A stretch of 64,000 nucleotides of DNA from JAUUSJ01 sp964439395. GTDB taxonomy: Bacteria > Bacillota > Clostridia > Lachnospirales > Lachnospiraceae. Every line of letters starts with the position of its first letter. Positions within the stretch are counted from its first letter, which is position 1. A model generated the notes under the pieces. That model did not search any database. It saw nothing but the letters and a program-made list of their open reading frames with translations, and had not been told where the DNA came from. The stretch covers positions 1 to 64,000 of the forward strand of contig CAYTNV010000013.1 of assembly GCA_964439395.1 (NCBI GenBank), written 5' to 3'. A program made the translations under genes and the position numbers. Below are positions 7,313-16,468 of this stretch, piece after piece.

Positions 7313-9217
7313 ATGGACCAAATTTTACAGATGATTTTAGAAATTGTCCGTGAACAGCAAAGAGATGCCGCTGATTTAAAAGATACTATGACAAAAGCAG
7401 AAGTTGTAGAATTAACAATGTCCATGATGGAACAACAAGGTATCGACGAATATCACGAGGACTTAGAGGCAGATATTTATAATCGAATTCAGTATCTAGC
7501 ACCTAGACTCTTTCAACATGAGGAACAACCAGAGGAACCTGAAATACATATGGAAAAGTTTTCTTATCGGATGAGACCAACTGAGGAAGCCATTCTCAAT
7601 AATGAGAATTTAAATTTAGACTATATGATTGGAAATGAATTGCAGGGATTATCTTCCCCTATTACAACCGATACAACCACTCTAGACTATGAACAAGCTT
7701 ATCCTCATGAAAATCCAGTTTCATTTTCTGAATCCTCTGAATCGTCCTCACTGAATTCATCTGACTCTACCACTCCTGTTTTGGATTCCGAATCCATATC
7801 AGAACAAATTTCCGCCATGAATCCTCAGCTTAGTGAGACATTTCAAGATGTATTTGGACAAGACGTTTTAAATCAATCAACTATTGATGAGGAAAGTTTG
7901 AATCAATTAGTGATGGCAAAATATATGGAGCTGGCAAATTCTAATTCGGATAACCTCCAAATTGACAGTGCAAGTCTCGCATCTTTAGTTATGCAAGCAC
8001 TCCAAAATACACCTACTGAATCAGAAGTAACAGCTAAAAATATGATGGAGGATAACGAAGAGGTGGATAATTTACTAAAAGAAATCTGGGAAAGTGAAGC
8101 AACCAAAGAGGAAGCTAAGCCTTCTACAAATATAGTGCCAGAACAAAATCTATCTTCTCGTGAGGATTCTTTCCAACCCCAGAACATAAAAACAAAAGAG
8201 TTAGAAAGTACCCCTAATCAGACAGCCCGAAATGACCATTCGCCTGCAGAGTATGAGATAAAAGATAATCCGACAAATACTGTCAAAGCAGAGCCACTTT
8301 CCGAGTTAACACCAGGCAAAGAAACTCTAAATATTATTAAAAAACAAAATACCGTACTTCATCATGGCATAGAAGAGAACTCTATCCTATCTGGTTTTTA
8401 TAATACCAAAACATATATGGCTGCTTTTACTGATTATCTTGAATCACTCCAAACAAATCAAGCTGTTCTCACAGGATTTTCTTCTATTGACCGTATTTTA
8501 GAGACTGGTCTTCATAAAGGGACTTATCTAGTAAATTCAGATTGTATTGACATTTCCTCTTTTTGTCTACAATTAGCTGACCAAATAGCAAAATCTGGAT
8601 TTCCTATCTGTTATTTGCTTCTTCATCATTCTAGATATGAATGTATGGCAAAAAGTCTTTCTCGCCTAACCTACGAGCTTCGAGGGAAAGAAAAAGCAAT
8701 ACCTTTATCCTCCCTTTATAAGAAACAAGAAAAGGAAAAATTTTCCTCCCTTCGCACTGAATTACAGTACTATGAAGAAAATATCGCCTCCAATCTTTAT
8801 TTTATTGAAAGCAATTGGAAAGATATGAATACTCTCCTTTCTGATATCAAAATTTTAGTTCAAAATTTTGAGCAAAATATAGGACAAAAGCCCGTTTTCT
8901 TATTGGATAACCTTTCCCTATGCAAAGCACACGAAGACATAATTTTAAAATTAGAAAATTTATGCTCAGATTTAGGGATTATTTTAATTACATCTATAAA
9001 TTATCCAGCTCCTAATATTCAGGATAGTAATTTCTCTTGTCTTAGTATTGAACTGACAGATCTTCCAGAGCAAGATTCCTTTACAAAACGAGAGATTATC
9101 TTAGAAGCTGGAAATTCTCTTTTATTAGACATCAGTTTTGTAGATGGAACTTCCAAACTGAAAAAAAGATGTCAACTTTTTCATATACCTAAATTTTATT
9201 ATTTTGAATCGAGATAG
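7313..9217 (+). CDS. DnaB/RecA-fold-like protein with a lost P-loop and a long acidic N-terminus
   Basis: 634 residues from the ATG at 7313, which has AAAGGGGTGA six bases upstream (the frame is open from 7256). Residues 1-360 are acidic, Glu/Ser/Asn-rich and low in complexity after a short helical start. The last 250 residues resemble a replicative-helicase RecA core: 'TGFSSIDRILETGLHKGTYLVNS', quoted from its parts, aligns with the DnaB entry 'TGF..LD...GGL..G', but the Walker A GKT is absent ('NSDCIDISSF'). 'PVFLLDNLSL' and 'IILITSINYP' sit where Walker B and the sensor would be. ATP hydrolysis is unlikely. Role unknown; the family call is inference. Confidence 0.5.
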   Translation: MDQILQMILEIVREQQRDAADLKDTMTKAEVVELTMSMMEQQGIDEYHEDLEADIYNRIQYLAPRLFQHEEQPEEPEIHMEKFSYRMRPTEEAILNNENLNLDYMIGNELQGLSSPITTDTTTLDYEQAYPHENPVSFSESSESSSLNSSDSTTPVLDSESISEQISAMNPQLSETFQDVFGQDVLNQSTIDEESLNQLVMAKYMELANSNSDNLQIDSASLASLVMQALQNTPTESEVTAKNMMEDNEEVDNLLKEIWESEATKEEAKPSTNIVPEQNLSSREDSFQPQNIKTKELESTPNQTARNDHSPAEYEIKDNPTNTVKAEPLSELTPGKETLNIIKKQNTVLHHGIEENSILSGFYNTKTYMAAFTDYLESLQTNQAVLTGFSSIDRILETGLHKGTYLVNSDCIDISSFCLQLADQIAKSGFPICYLLLHHSRYECMAKSLSRLTYELRGKEKAIPLSSLYKKQEKEKFSSLRTELQYYEENIASNLYFIESNWKDMNTLLSDIKILVQNFEQNIGQKPVFLLDNLSLCKAHEDIILKLENLCSDLGIILITSINYPAPNIQDSNFSCLSIELTDLPEQDSFTKREIILEAGNSLLLDISFVDGTSKLKKRCQLFHIPKFYYFESR

Positions 9218-9304
9218 AATCATAAGTCTTTTTTCAAACTATCTCCATTCTTTCTATAAACTAATAAAAAATACATGATGATATTAAAAATATTTTAAAA
9301 ACAA

Positions 9305-9359
9305 AGAGCTATCTGAATAGATTCATGAAGAAATTTATCAATCTATCCAAGATAGCTCT
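9305..9359 (+). terminator. Terminator-like hairpin after the DnaB-like gene
   Basis: Arms AGAGCTATCT (9305-9314) and AGATAGCTCT (9350-9359), with a second inner pairing. The T tail after it is weak. Confidence 0.6.
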
Positions 9360-9405
9360 GTATTTATGTTCATCAAAAATCTGTATTTTTTAGACAATAG
9401 AGAAT

Positions 9406-9451
9406 AAAAAAGCACCACTTCCAGAGTCTTAGTTCTTAGAAATGATGCTTT
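9406..9451 (-). terminator. Terminator of tRNA-Lys
   Basis: Read on the minus strand: AAAGCATCATTTC pairs with GAAGTGGTGCTTT, followed by a run of T, directly after the tRNA. Confidence 0.8.
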
Positions 9452-9452
9452 A

Positions 9453-9525
9453 TGCGCCTTCAGGGGCTCGAACCCTGGACACCCTGATTAAGAGTCAGGT
9501 GCTCTACCAACTGAGCTAAAAGCGC
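9453..9525 (-). tRNA. tRNA-Lys (anticodon CTT)
   Basis: 73 nt on the minus strand. The acceptor arms GCGCTTT / AAGGCGC pair fully with one G-U. D arm GCTC...GAGC, anticodon loop CTCTTAA, T loop GTTCGAG. The 3' CCA is not encoded. A consensus promoter lies just upstream and a terminator just downstream, so it is a single-gene unit. Confidence 0.97.
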
Positions 9526-9560
9526 TTAGTCTTAATGTACTCATCTCGACTACAAAAGCT

Positions 9561-9589
9561 ATTATATAACTATAAAATAAAAAAGTCAA
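9561..9589 (-). promoter_or_regulatory. Promoter of tRNA-Lys
   Basis: Minus strand: TTGACT (9589-9584), 17-bp spacer, TATAAT (9566-9561), about 35 bp before the tRNA 5' end. The rest of the gap to 9846 is AT-rich without another visible feature. Confidence 0.8.
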
Positions 9590-9846
9590 GCATAATTTTT
9601 AAATTTTTTCAAAATTTTTAAAAAATGTAATAATTCATCCATTTCATATCGTTTTTCTCTTGAAAACTTTCTTGTTATTGAAAATTTCTCTTGTAGTTTT
9701 ATCTCATAAGTTATATTATATGTATATATTTATTTTTATTTTCAAAATAGATAGTACTGTTTTTGCTTAAATATTCTATTTTGGGAAATACTAAAAATAA
9801 AATTTACGCAAAATATTTTTCATTTCAGTTTGAAGGAGTATACAGA

Positions 9847-11241
9847 ATGCCAAAAAATCAAAATAATTCACCAAATCAAAATCCATATCGACAAATGGCC
9901 TTCTATATTATCGGAGTTATCTTTATAGCTTGTATTATATTTCGTCTCATTTTTCATTGGAATACAACAAGCAAAGTGATACATAAGTTTTTTACAACTG
10001 TATCTCCATTTTTTATAGGAGGATTAATTGCATATATGGTTAATCCACTATGCAATTATTTTAATAATCATATCTTTCCAGAAGTATTAAAAATTTCGAA
10101 TAAAAAAGCAAACAAACTGCTCTCTATTTTATCGGCATATTTTATTGTACTGGGATTAGTCATTGTTGGATTAATTTATATTATCCCTCAATTAATTTCT
10201 AGTTTACTTGAATTAACAGATACAATTCCTGTCACTGTTTTAAATGTATCTATCTGGCTTACAAAAATGACAAATACTATGCCATTTCTAAGTCACGATA
10301 TGATTAGTAAATTTACGAACAATATTTTTCCTAATCTATTATCAAAGGCTACAGAATTAATCTCCACTATGATTCCTCTGCTTTATAGCGCCTCTGTATC
10401 GGCCATTCGATGGATTATCAACTTGATTATTTCTATCGTAATTTCGATTTATGTTTTATCTGATAAACATCTTTTATCTACTTGTGGAAAGAAAATTTTA
10501 TTTTCTTTTTTTCCTGAAAAGAGATGTCTCTTTGTTTTATCTACATTACATGAATGTAATAATATTTTTTCTAATTTTATTATTGGAAAATTAATTGACT
10601 CTCTTATTATTGGAATTTTATGTTTTATTAGCATGAGCTTATTACAACTACCTTACGCCATGCTTATTAGCGTTATTGTCGGCATTACAAATATGATTCC
10701 TTATTTTGGACCATTTATCGGAGCTGTTCCAGGTGCTTTACTCTTAACCTTATTGAATCTTAAAAGCGGTATTATTTTCATCGTATTAGTATTCATTCTT
10801 CAACAGTTTGACGGATTAATTCTCGGTCCAAAAATTCTTGGAAATAGTACTGGCGTACGCCCTCTTGGAATTTTATTTGCTATCACAGTCGGTGGAGCCT
10901 ATGCCGGTGTTTTAGGCATGTTTCTGGGTGTTCCTATTTTTGCTGTTATACAGTATCTTATGTCAATGTTTATTAACCGCCAGCTAGAATCAAAGCAAAT
11001 CGTTGTATTTAATGAAGCGGAAGAGGAACCAGAAAATGAAAATCCAGCTTCAGAAAAATTAAAACATGTAAGCACATTAATCACTGAAAAAATTGCAGAT
11101 GGAGTTCGAATTGTTCGTGAAAAGACAGAAGTAAAAAATAAAAAATCTACTTCTAATATAGAGCACATTAATAAAAATAAAGAAATGGACTCTAATAATG
11201 ATTGTACTCATAATCCAAATACGAATTCTAAACCTAATTAA
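9847..11241 (+). CDS. AI-2E family transporter (YtvI/PerM type)
   Basis: 464 residues from the ATG at 9847, chosen because GAAGGAG lies seven bases upstream (the frame opens at 9763). Eight or so membrane helices follow the family order, including 'VNPLCNYF' near the start, a soluble helical middle, and the conserved 'IVGITNMIPYFGPFIGAVPGAL' region (residues about 300-320) and 'QQFDGLILGPKILGNS'. Members export small molecules or act as Na+/H+ antiporters; the AI-2 role applies only to a few. The C-terminal 75 residues are a charged, low-complexity cytoplasmic tail. The gene is monocistronic with its own terminator. Confidence 0.85.
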   Translation: MPKNQNNSPNQNPYRQMAFYIIGVIFIACIIFRLIFHWNTTSKVIHKFFTTVSPFFIGGLIAYMVNPLCNYFNNHIFPEVLKISNKKANKLLSILSAYFIVLGLVIVGLIYIIPQLISSLLELTDTIPVTVLNVSIWLTKMTNTMPFLSHDMISKFTNNIFPNLLSKATELISTMIPLLYSASVSAIRWIINLIISIVISIYVLSDKHLLSTCGKKILFSFFPEKRCLFVLSTLHECNNIFSNFIIGKLIDSLIIGILCFISMSLLQLPYAMLISVIVGITNMIPYFGPFIGAVPGALLLTLLNLKSGIIFIVLVFILQQFDGLILGPKILGNSTGVRPLGILFAITVGGAYAGVLGMFLGVPIFAVIQYLMSMFINRQLESKQIVVFNEAEEEPENENPASEKLKHVSTLITEKIADGVRIVREKTEVKNKKSTSNIEHINKNKEMDSNNDCTHNPNTNSKPN

Positions 11242-11256
11242 GATAAATGAAATATT

Positions 11257-11300
11257 AAAAGGGATTACTATAAAACTTTTATTTTATAATAATCCCTTTT
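11257..11300. terminator. Terminator between the AI-2E transporter and trxA
   Basis: AAAAGGGATTA (11257-11267) pairs with TAATCCCTTTT (11290-11300), with partial pairing of the loop. The genes on either side converge. Confidence 0.8.
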
Positions 11301-11383
11301 AAATTTCGTTCTTATAAATTATCCTTCTACTTCACTCATAAGAATATAGCAGCCTGCATTATACAACTGAACAATAATCAAAT

Positions 11384-11692
11384 CTATTTTACCATCTGCT
11401 CTAATTCATCAAAATCTCGATATCCGACGTTTCTAGCTGCTTCCTCTCCGTTTTTAAATAAGATAACTGTTGGAATACTCATAATACCATATTTTAAAGC
11501 CAAATTTCCATTTTCATCAACATTCACCTTTCCAACCTTTATCTTACCTTCGTAGGCCTGCGCCAATCTTTCAATATTAGGAGACATCATTTTACATGGC
11601 CCACACCAGTCAGCATAAAAATCAACTAAAACTGGTATATTTGATCCAAGCACTTCTTGTTCAAATGTTTTCTCATTAAATTTATATTCCAT
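11384..11692 (-). CDS. trxA: Thioredoxin
   Basis: 102 residues, full family length. The active site WCGPCK has cysteines at 30 and 33, preceded by 'VLVDFYAD'. The cis-proline loop 'MSIPTVILFKNGEE' is present. It is a cytoplasmic disulfide reductase, normally recycled by thioredoxin reductase, which is not encoded nearby. An AAGGAGG site lies seven bases before the ATG. Confidence 0.95.
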   Translation of the reverse strand: MEYKFNEKTFEQEVLGSNIPVLVDFYADWCGPCKMMSPNIERLAQAYEGKIKVGKVNVDENGNLALKYGIMSIPTVILFKNGEEAARNVGYRDFDELEQMVK

Positions 11693-11892
11693 TTTATTTT
11701 CCTCCTTTTTATCTTAGTGAACTATTCAACTACTCTTTCTCTAATTCACTATATCTATTATATCATTGTATTTTTAACTTTTTCTAATCATATCATAATT
11801 TATTATCTGGTGCAAGCTAGCACTTAACTGTAATATAAAATTAGAATACCTAAAAATTAAATTTCTTTTTTTATTTTTTCCCTATCGCAACT

Positions 11893-11953
11893 TTTTATTC
11901 AGACAGCGTTTTACCTCCTCTAGCGCCGAGACAAAACATAAAACTTTGCGGTT
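11893..11953. other. Potential structured element between trmB and trxA
   Basis: CGCAACTTTTTAT (11885-11897) pairs with ATAAAACTTTGCG (11940-11952) apart from a two-base internal loop. A GTTTT/AAAAC pair and a GC-rich core lie inside. A T run follows on the plus strand. It could be a terminator-like hairpin or a leader RNA. The rest of 11693-12094 is AT-rich and I see nothing else in it. Confidence 0.35.
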
Positions 11954-12094
11954 AAATTTTTTATTTTGATAACAAAACCACATCATTTTTTTACATAAAA
12001 ATTTTGGACATCCCATGGCATGACAAACTTTCTGTTTTTTTATTTATATGCATAGTCCCCATGTCTATGACCTTATTATATTTTCCTAAACACT

Positions 12095-12763
12095 CTATTC
12101 CTCAAAAACTGTCTTTACTTTTTCTTTCTCTCTTCCCAATACCATTCTACAAATTGGCTTTCCCTCCGCAACAAATTTTGTCTCGTACTCTGTCATAATA
12201 TTTCCTTCAATATAAAGGCTATGATGTAAATCATACGTATAATTTATTTTATTCCAATTTGCAATATCCGCCTGTTCCAAAGAAAAATCAAATAACTCTT
12301 TATTGTCCGTCTTAAAAATAATGATTCCATTTGATTTTAAAATTGTATTATAGCGAGTTAAAAATTCCTTGGATGTCAATCTTCTCTTAGCATGACGTTC
12401 CTTTGGCCAAGGGTCTGAAAAATTTAGATAAATCTGGTCTATCTCTCCCTCAGCAAATACATTCTCAATATATTCCGCATCCATGCGAATAAAGCATAGA
12501 TTTGGAAGAGGTTCTTCCTCCATTTTTTGTAGAGCACGAACTAAAACACTAGAATATTTCTCAATTCCAATATAATTGATTTTGGGATTTTGACGAGCCA
12601 ATTCCATAATAAATTGTCCCTTTCCCATACCAATCTCAATTTGAATCGGATTTTCATTTTCAAAAATCTCGTTCCATCTTCCTCTTTTTTGTTCAATATC
12701 TTTCATGACAAAATCATTTGCCTTAATTTTCTCTCTAGAACCTTTTACATTACGCAATCTCAT
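12095..12763 (-). CDS. trmB: tRNA (guanine-N7-)-methyltransferase
   Basis: 222 residues, the usual TrmB size. The SAM-binding motif is 'IQIEIGMGKGQFIMELA', the second loop 'NYIGIEKYSSVLVRAL', and the family signature 'LNFSDPWPKERHAKRRL' follows, then 'IIFKTDNKELFDFSL'. TrmB makes m7G46 in the variable loop of tRNAs. An AGGAGA site precedes the ATG. No operon partner is apparent. Confidence 0.95.
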   Translation of the reverse strand: MRLRNVKGSREKIKANDFVMKDIEQKRGRWNEIFENENPIQIEIGMGKGQFIMELARQNPKINYIGIEKYSSVLVRALQKMEEEPLPNLCFIRMDAEYIENVFAEGEIDQIYLNFSDPWPKERHAKRRLTSKEFLTRYNTILKSNGIIIFKTDNKELFDFSLEQADIANWNKINYTYDLHHSLYIEGNIMTEYETKFVAEGKPICRMVLGREKEKVKTVFEE

Positions 12764-12834
12764 ATTCTTTCTCCTCTACACTTAAGAATTTTTACTTCTC
12801 ATTCATAATCTTTTAAATCCTTTTCTTAAAAACT

Positions 12835-12870
12835 ACCCCCACTATTTATACTGCATCTAAAAGTGGGGGT
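12835..12870 (-). terminator. Terminator of the Mrp/Mbh-type operon
   Basis: ACCCCCACT (12835-12843) pairs with AGTGGGGGT (12862-12870). On the minus strand the stem is followed by AGTTTTT, directly after the last antiporter gene. Confidence 0.85.
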
Positions 12871-12899
12871 TCCTTATTTTGACTAGCTTGTAATTTACA

Positions 12900-14972
12900 T
12901 TAAATATAGATAAACACAAGATAAACTAATGTGAAACATAATCCTATACATGCCATTAAGAGTCCCAAAGAAACACTTCTCATAATCAAGCTATTGTTTT
13001 CACGCCACTTCTCTCTTTTAGCTGCAAAGATAGGGATGAAGTCTTTTTTAATTGGATGCTTTCTAAATATTACTCTATTAAGCACCTTCGCAATCTCATT
13101 AAAAACAGAACCAAAGAAATAAGTTGTCTGTGTTCCAATCATCGGCGGAAGTTTCTTTTCATTATCACAATAGATTGTCTTTCTCATAAAGACAATAATA
13201 CTGTCTACAAACCGATCTAATATACGACAAATGAATGCTAATACCGTAGGTAAAATAATATAAAATACCGGTCTATAGAAAATACCCTCTAGCGAGATCC
13301 AATCTGGCCATATTTTCTGATAATAAGTTCCACCATTTTTTCTCTTACGCATAAAGCATATACGAATAAAACCAAAGTACACAATTAATCCAATTATAAT
13401 GGAAATTACTGCTCCTTTTAAATTCTCAAGAGAAAAATATGCAATTACCTCCGTCTCAAATCCTACTCCGCTAATAAATCCATCTCCTACTCTAGCTATT
13501 CTGTTCATAAAAACAGTCGGTAAAATACCAAAAATAGGCAATAAAATCCCACATACTCCGAGTATAATATTTGTTATCTGAGATACATGACAGCTTTTTT
13601 CTCTCTTTTTACTCACACTATCCTCAAAAAAGATTGCGATGTATAATTTTAACATATAAGCTAATGTTAATCCACCACTAATCAAGAAAATCCATTCTAT
13701 TATTTTAAACAAACCAACAGAATCTGGAGCTATTGTACCCATCATACGAGTACATTGTACAATACTCTCATGTAATAATGTCTTGCTAATATATCCATTC
13801 CATAATGGAATTCCACTAATTCCAAGCATCGCCATCAAGAAAGCAAAATTTAATACTTTCTTTCCTTTTCCGATACCCCTTATATTATTTAACTCAAGAT
13901 TCGTTGTACTCATACAAATCACAGCTGCAATGATAAATAAGATTAATTTTAACAAAGTATGATTCACCATATGAAGCATCGTTCCCCATATGGCCAAGCT
14001 TCCCTTTTCCTGCAAAATACTAATCATTCCAATTCCAACAATAATAAATCCAATCTGCGACATGGAAGAACAAGCTAAAATAATTTTTAAGTTCATGGAA
14101 AAGACAGCTATAAATGCTCCTACTGCCATCGTGAGAACTCCTGCACTAAGAGTAACCATTCCCCATCCTGTATCCCAAGATAGAATATAACTATTAATAA
14201 TAATCAATCCAAAAATACCTGTCTTCGTTAAAATTGAGGATAATAAAATTGTCGCAGGTGCTGGTGACTGTAAATAAGAAGAAGGCATCCAAATATGGAA
14301 TAGAAACACACCGCATTTTGTTCCAAATCCACAGAGCAATAATGCAGCAGAAATATAAAGCATTTTCTTATCCGAAATCACCGAACATACTTCTAATAGC
14401 TGAGAAAATTCGAGTGTTCCAGTTATATGATAGAGCAAAAATACTCCCATTAGCATAACCATACCACTTGCAATCGCAAATGCCATATAAAGATTAGAGG
14501 CATCGATAGACTCCTTTCTCTCATCATAGACAACCCAAAAATAAACGGCCACTGACATCATCTCAAAGAATATAAATGTAGTAAATAAATCTCCTGAGTA
14601 AAATATTCCCATTGTCGCTCCTAAAATAAAGAGCATTGTTTTATAAAACAAAGTTTTCCTCTTATCATTTTTAAAATATTCTCTAGAAAAGATTGCCACG
14701 ATAAGCCATACTCCCGCTGTCAAAACTCCATATAGTAATTGAAAACCAGAAGTCTGAAAAGAAAGTCCCTGTCCACATAAATTTCTAAGCTTCCATCCAT
14801 CCATTCCAGTGGAATAGCTAATAAAAAATAAATAGACTGACATTAAAAACTCTATTATTATAACTGCCATAGAGATAACCCATGCATTTTTTCCTGATCT
14901 ATGAATTATGGATTCTCCCCACACAATTGCCGCACCTATAATAGGAAGCAAAATCATCAATATCATTATCAT
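12900..14972 (-). CDS. Proton-channel subunit of the Mrp/Mbh-type complex (NuoL/M/N family, 690 aa)
   Basis: The last and longest gene of the operon, with about 16 membrane helices. The antiporter-like core keeps the helix-5 glutamate ('FIFFEMMSVAVYF'), the helix-7 lysine ('CGFGTKCGVFLFHIWMPSSY') and the helix-8 lysine ('SSILTKTGIFGL'). The C-terminal 200 residues add extra helices and a basic loop, like the long MrpA/MbhH-type members. It should move protons or Na+ in the membrane. It starts 17 bases after the stop of the previous gene. Confidence 0.85.
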   Translation of the reverse strand: MIMILMILLPIIGAAIVWGESIIHRSGKNAWVISMAVIIIEFLMSVYLFFISYSTGMDGWKLRNLCGQGLSFQTSGFQLLYGVLTAGVWLIVAIFSREYFKNDKRKTLFYKTMLFILGATMGIFYSGDLFTTFIFFEMMSVAVYFWVVYDERKESIDASNLYMAFAIASGMVMLMGVFLLYHITGTLEFSQLLEVCSVISDKKMLYISAALLLCGFGTKCGVFLFHIWMPSSYLQSPAPATILLSSILTKTGIFGLIIINSYILSWDTGWGMVTLSAGVLTMAVGAFIAVFSMNLKIILACSSMSQIGFIIVGIGMISILQEKGSLAIWGTMLHMVNHTLLKLILFIIAAVICMSTTNLELNNIRGIGKGKKVLNFAFLMAMLGISGIPLWNGYISKTLLHESIVQCTRMMGTIAPDSVGLFKIIEWIFLISGGLTLAYMLKLYIAIFFEDSVSKKREKSCHVSQITNIILGVCGILLPIFGILPTVFMNRIARVGDGFISGVGFETEVIAYFSLENLKGAVISIIIGLIVYFGFIRICFMRKRKNGGTYYQKIWPDWISLEGIFYRPVFYIILPTVLAFICRILDRFVDSIIVFMRKTIYCDNEKKLPPMIGTQTTYFFGSVFNEIAKVLNRVIFRKHPIKKDFIPIFAAKREKWRENNSLIMRSVSLGLLMACIGLCFTLVYLVFIYI

Positions 14973-14989
14973 AAACTCTACCTCCCTCT

Positions 14990-16450
14990 CTATAATCCCA
15001 CTACATTAAAAATAAAATCAATAAGTGGCTGAGCGTAAATCCCGAGTGCAAACATAGCGATAACTAATAAAACAAACGGGAGCTTCATGCAAATTCCTGG
15101 ATCACAATTGTCACTGGATTCTCCTTCTTTTTGCGGAACAAAAATGGCTCTTATTGCAAAACTAAGCATATATATTGCCGTCAAAAATGCAGAAAACGCA
15201 AGTACAAAAACTCCAACTTTTGGAAAAATTGCTGTCGTCTCGAAAGCAGCTTTTGCCAGATACCATTTACTTATAAAAACTGGAAGTAATGGAACACCAA
15301 TTAATGAAAAAGCTGACACGGTAAATACGAAAAATGTCACTGGCATTCTCTTTGCCAATCCATTTATCTCAAAAATATAATCTTTCTTTGCCTTATGCAT
15401 AATAGCACCTGCTGCAAAAAACGCTTCAATCTTTGTAAACGCATGAAATACCATATGAAGCAGCGCTCCACAAAGCCCCAGCGGTGTCATAATCGCAACA
15501 CCAAATAAAATATAAGATAGATTACTGATTGTGGAGTAAGCTAATCTTCTCTTAATATGTCTCTCCTTTAATGCCATAGACGAACCATATAAAATCGTTA
15601 TTAATGTAAGTGCCATTACTGTATACTGTGCCCAGCTTCCTCGGAGAAAATCCACGCCATAACAATAATAGGTAAGACGGATAATTGCAAACGCTCCCGC
15701 CTTTACGACAGCTACTGCGTGAAGTAACGCTGTAACTGGTGTCGGAGCAACAGACGCCGTTGGAAGCCATCCAGAAAATGGAAACATGGCAGCTTTAACA
15801 CCAAATCCACAAAATGCAAGAACATAGATGAAATATAATATATTTTCATTACCATTAAATGATGATAATAATCCTCCAAACTGAAAATCTGTAGTCCCCG
15901 CATAAGTCATAAGGAAAATAAGCCCAATAAATGCAAACGCCGCTCCGCCTAAAGAATAGTATAAATATTTTCTACTTGCGCGGATTGCATCGCGGGTTAA
16001 TGTAATCATGACAAGAGGAACTGTGACAAGTGTCAATAGCTCATAAAAGAAATATAACGTTAATAAATTACCAGCAAAAGCAATTCCAGCTGTCACCCCA
16101 TAAGTCATTGTATAAAACATAAAAAATACATTTACATATTTTTCATGCTCCATATACTCAAATCCATATAACGTTGCTAAAGGCCATAAAGTTGAAATAA
16201 TTCCTGCAAAAACACAAGAAAGTCCATCTATTTTTAAGACAACTGCCAAATTACCTGTAAACTTAAATAGAGTAATAGCTTCCTCTGGCCGATTTAATAA
16301 AAGCATATAAATAATAATGGTATTCACTAATACAAGCATAAATGTATAAATCTGTCTCGCCATTTTGTTTTCTCTCAAAGGCTTTGCCAATAAAACAATC
16401 GACCCTATAAAGGGCAGTAGTACAGACAATAATATAAAATATGAATTCAT
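14990..16450 (-). CDS. Proton-channel subunit of the Mrp/Mbh-type complex (486 aa, second copy)
   Basis: Fourteen-helix NuoM/MrpD-like protein with 'YFFYELLTLVTVPLV' (helix-5 Glu), 'CGFGVKAAMFPFSGWLPTA' (helix-7 Lys) and 'HAVAVVKAGAFAI' (helix-8 Lys). It equals the next upstream gene in length and resembles it along the chain, so the two look like an ancient tandem duplication. An AGGGAGGTAGAAGG site precedes its ATG. Confidence 0.88.
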   Translation of the reverse strand: MNSYFILLSVLLPFIGSIVLLAKPLRENKMARQIYTFMLVLVNTIIIYMLLLNRPEEAITLFKFTGNLAVVLKIDGLSCVFAGIISTLWPLATLYGFEYMEHEKYVNVFFMFYTMTYGVTAGIAFAGNLLTLYFFYELLTLVTVPLVMITLTRDAIRASRKYLYYSLGGAAFAFIGLIFLMTYAGTTDFQFGGLLSSFNGNENILYFIYVLAFCGFGVKAAMFPFSGWLPTASVAPTPVTALLHAVAVVKAGAFAIIRLTYYCYGVDFLRGSWAQYTVMALTLITILYGSSMALKERHIKRRLAYSTISNLSYILFGVAIMTPLGLCGALLHMVFHAFTKIEAFFAAGAIMHKAKKDYIFEINGLAKRMPVTFFVFTVSAFSLIGVPLLPVFISKWYLAKAAFETTAIFPKVGVFVLAFSAFLTAIYMLSFAIRAIFVPQKEGESSDNCDPGICMKLPFVLLVIAMFALGIYAQPLIDFIFNVVGL

Positions 16451-16468
16451 CCTTCTACCTCCCTTTCT

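Noticed and set aside
7027..7321. N-terminal extension of the alarmone synthetase up to 7321
   Set aside because: It would run through the promoter at 7098-7126 and overlap the start of the divergent gene; the family needs no such extension.
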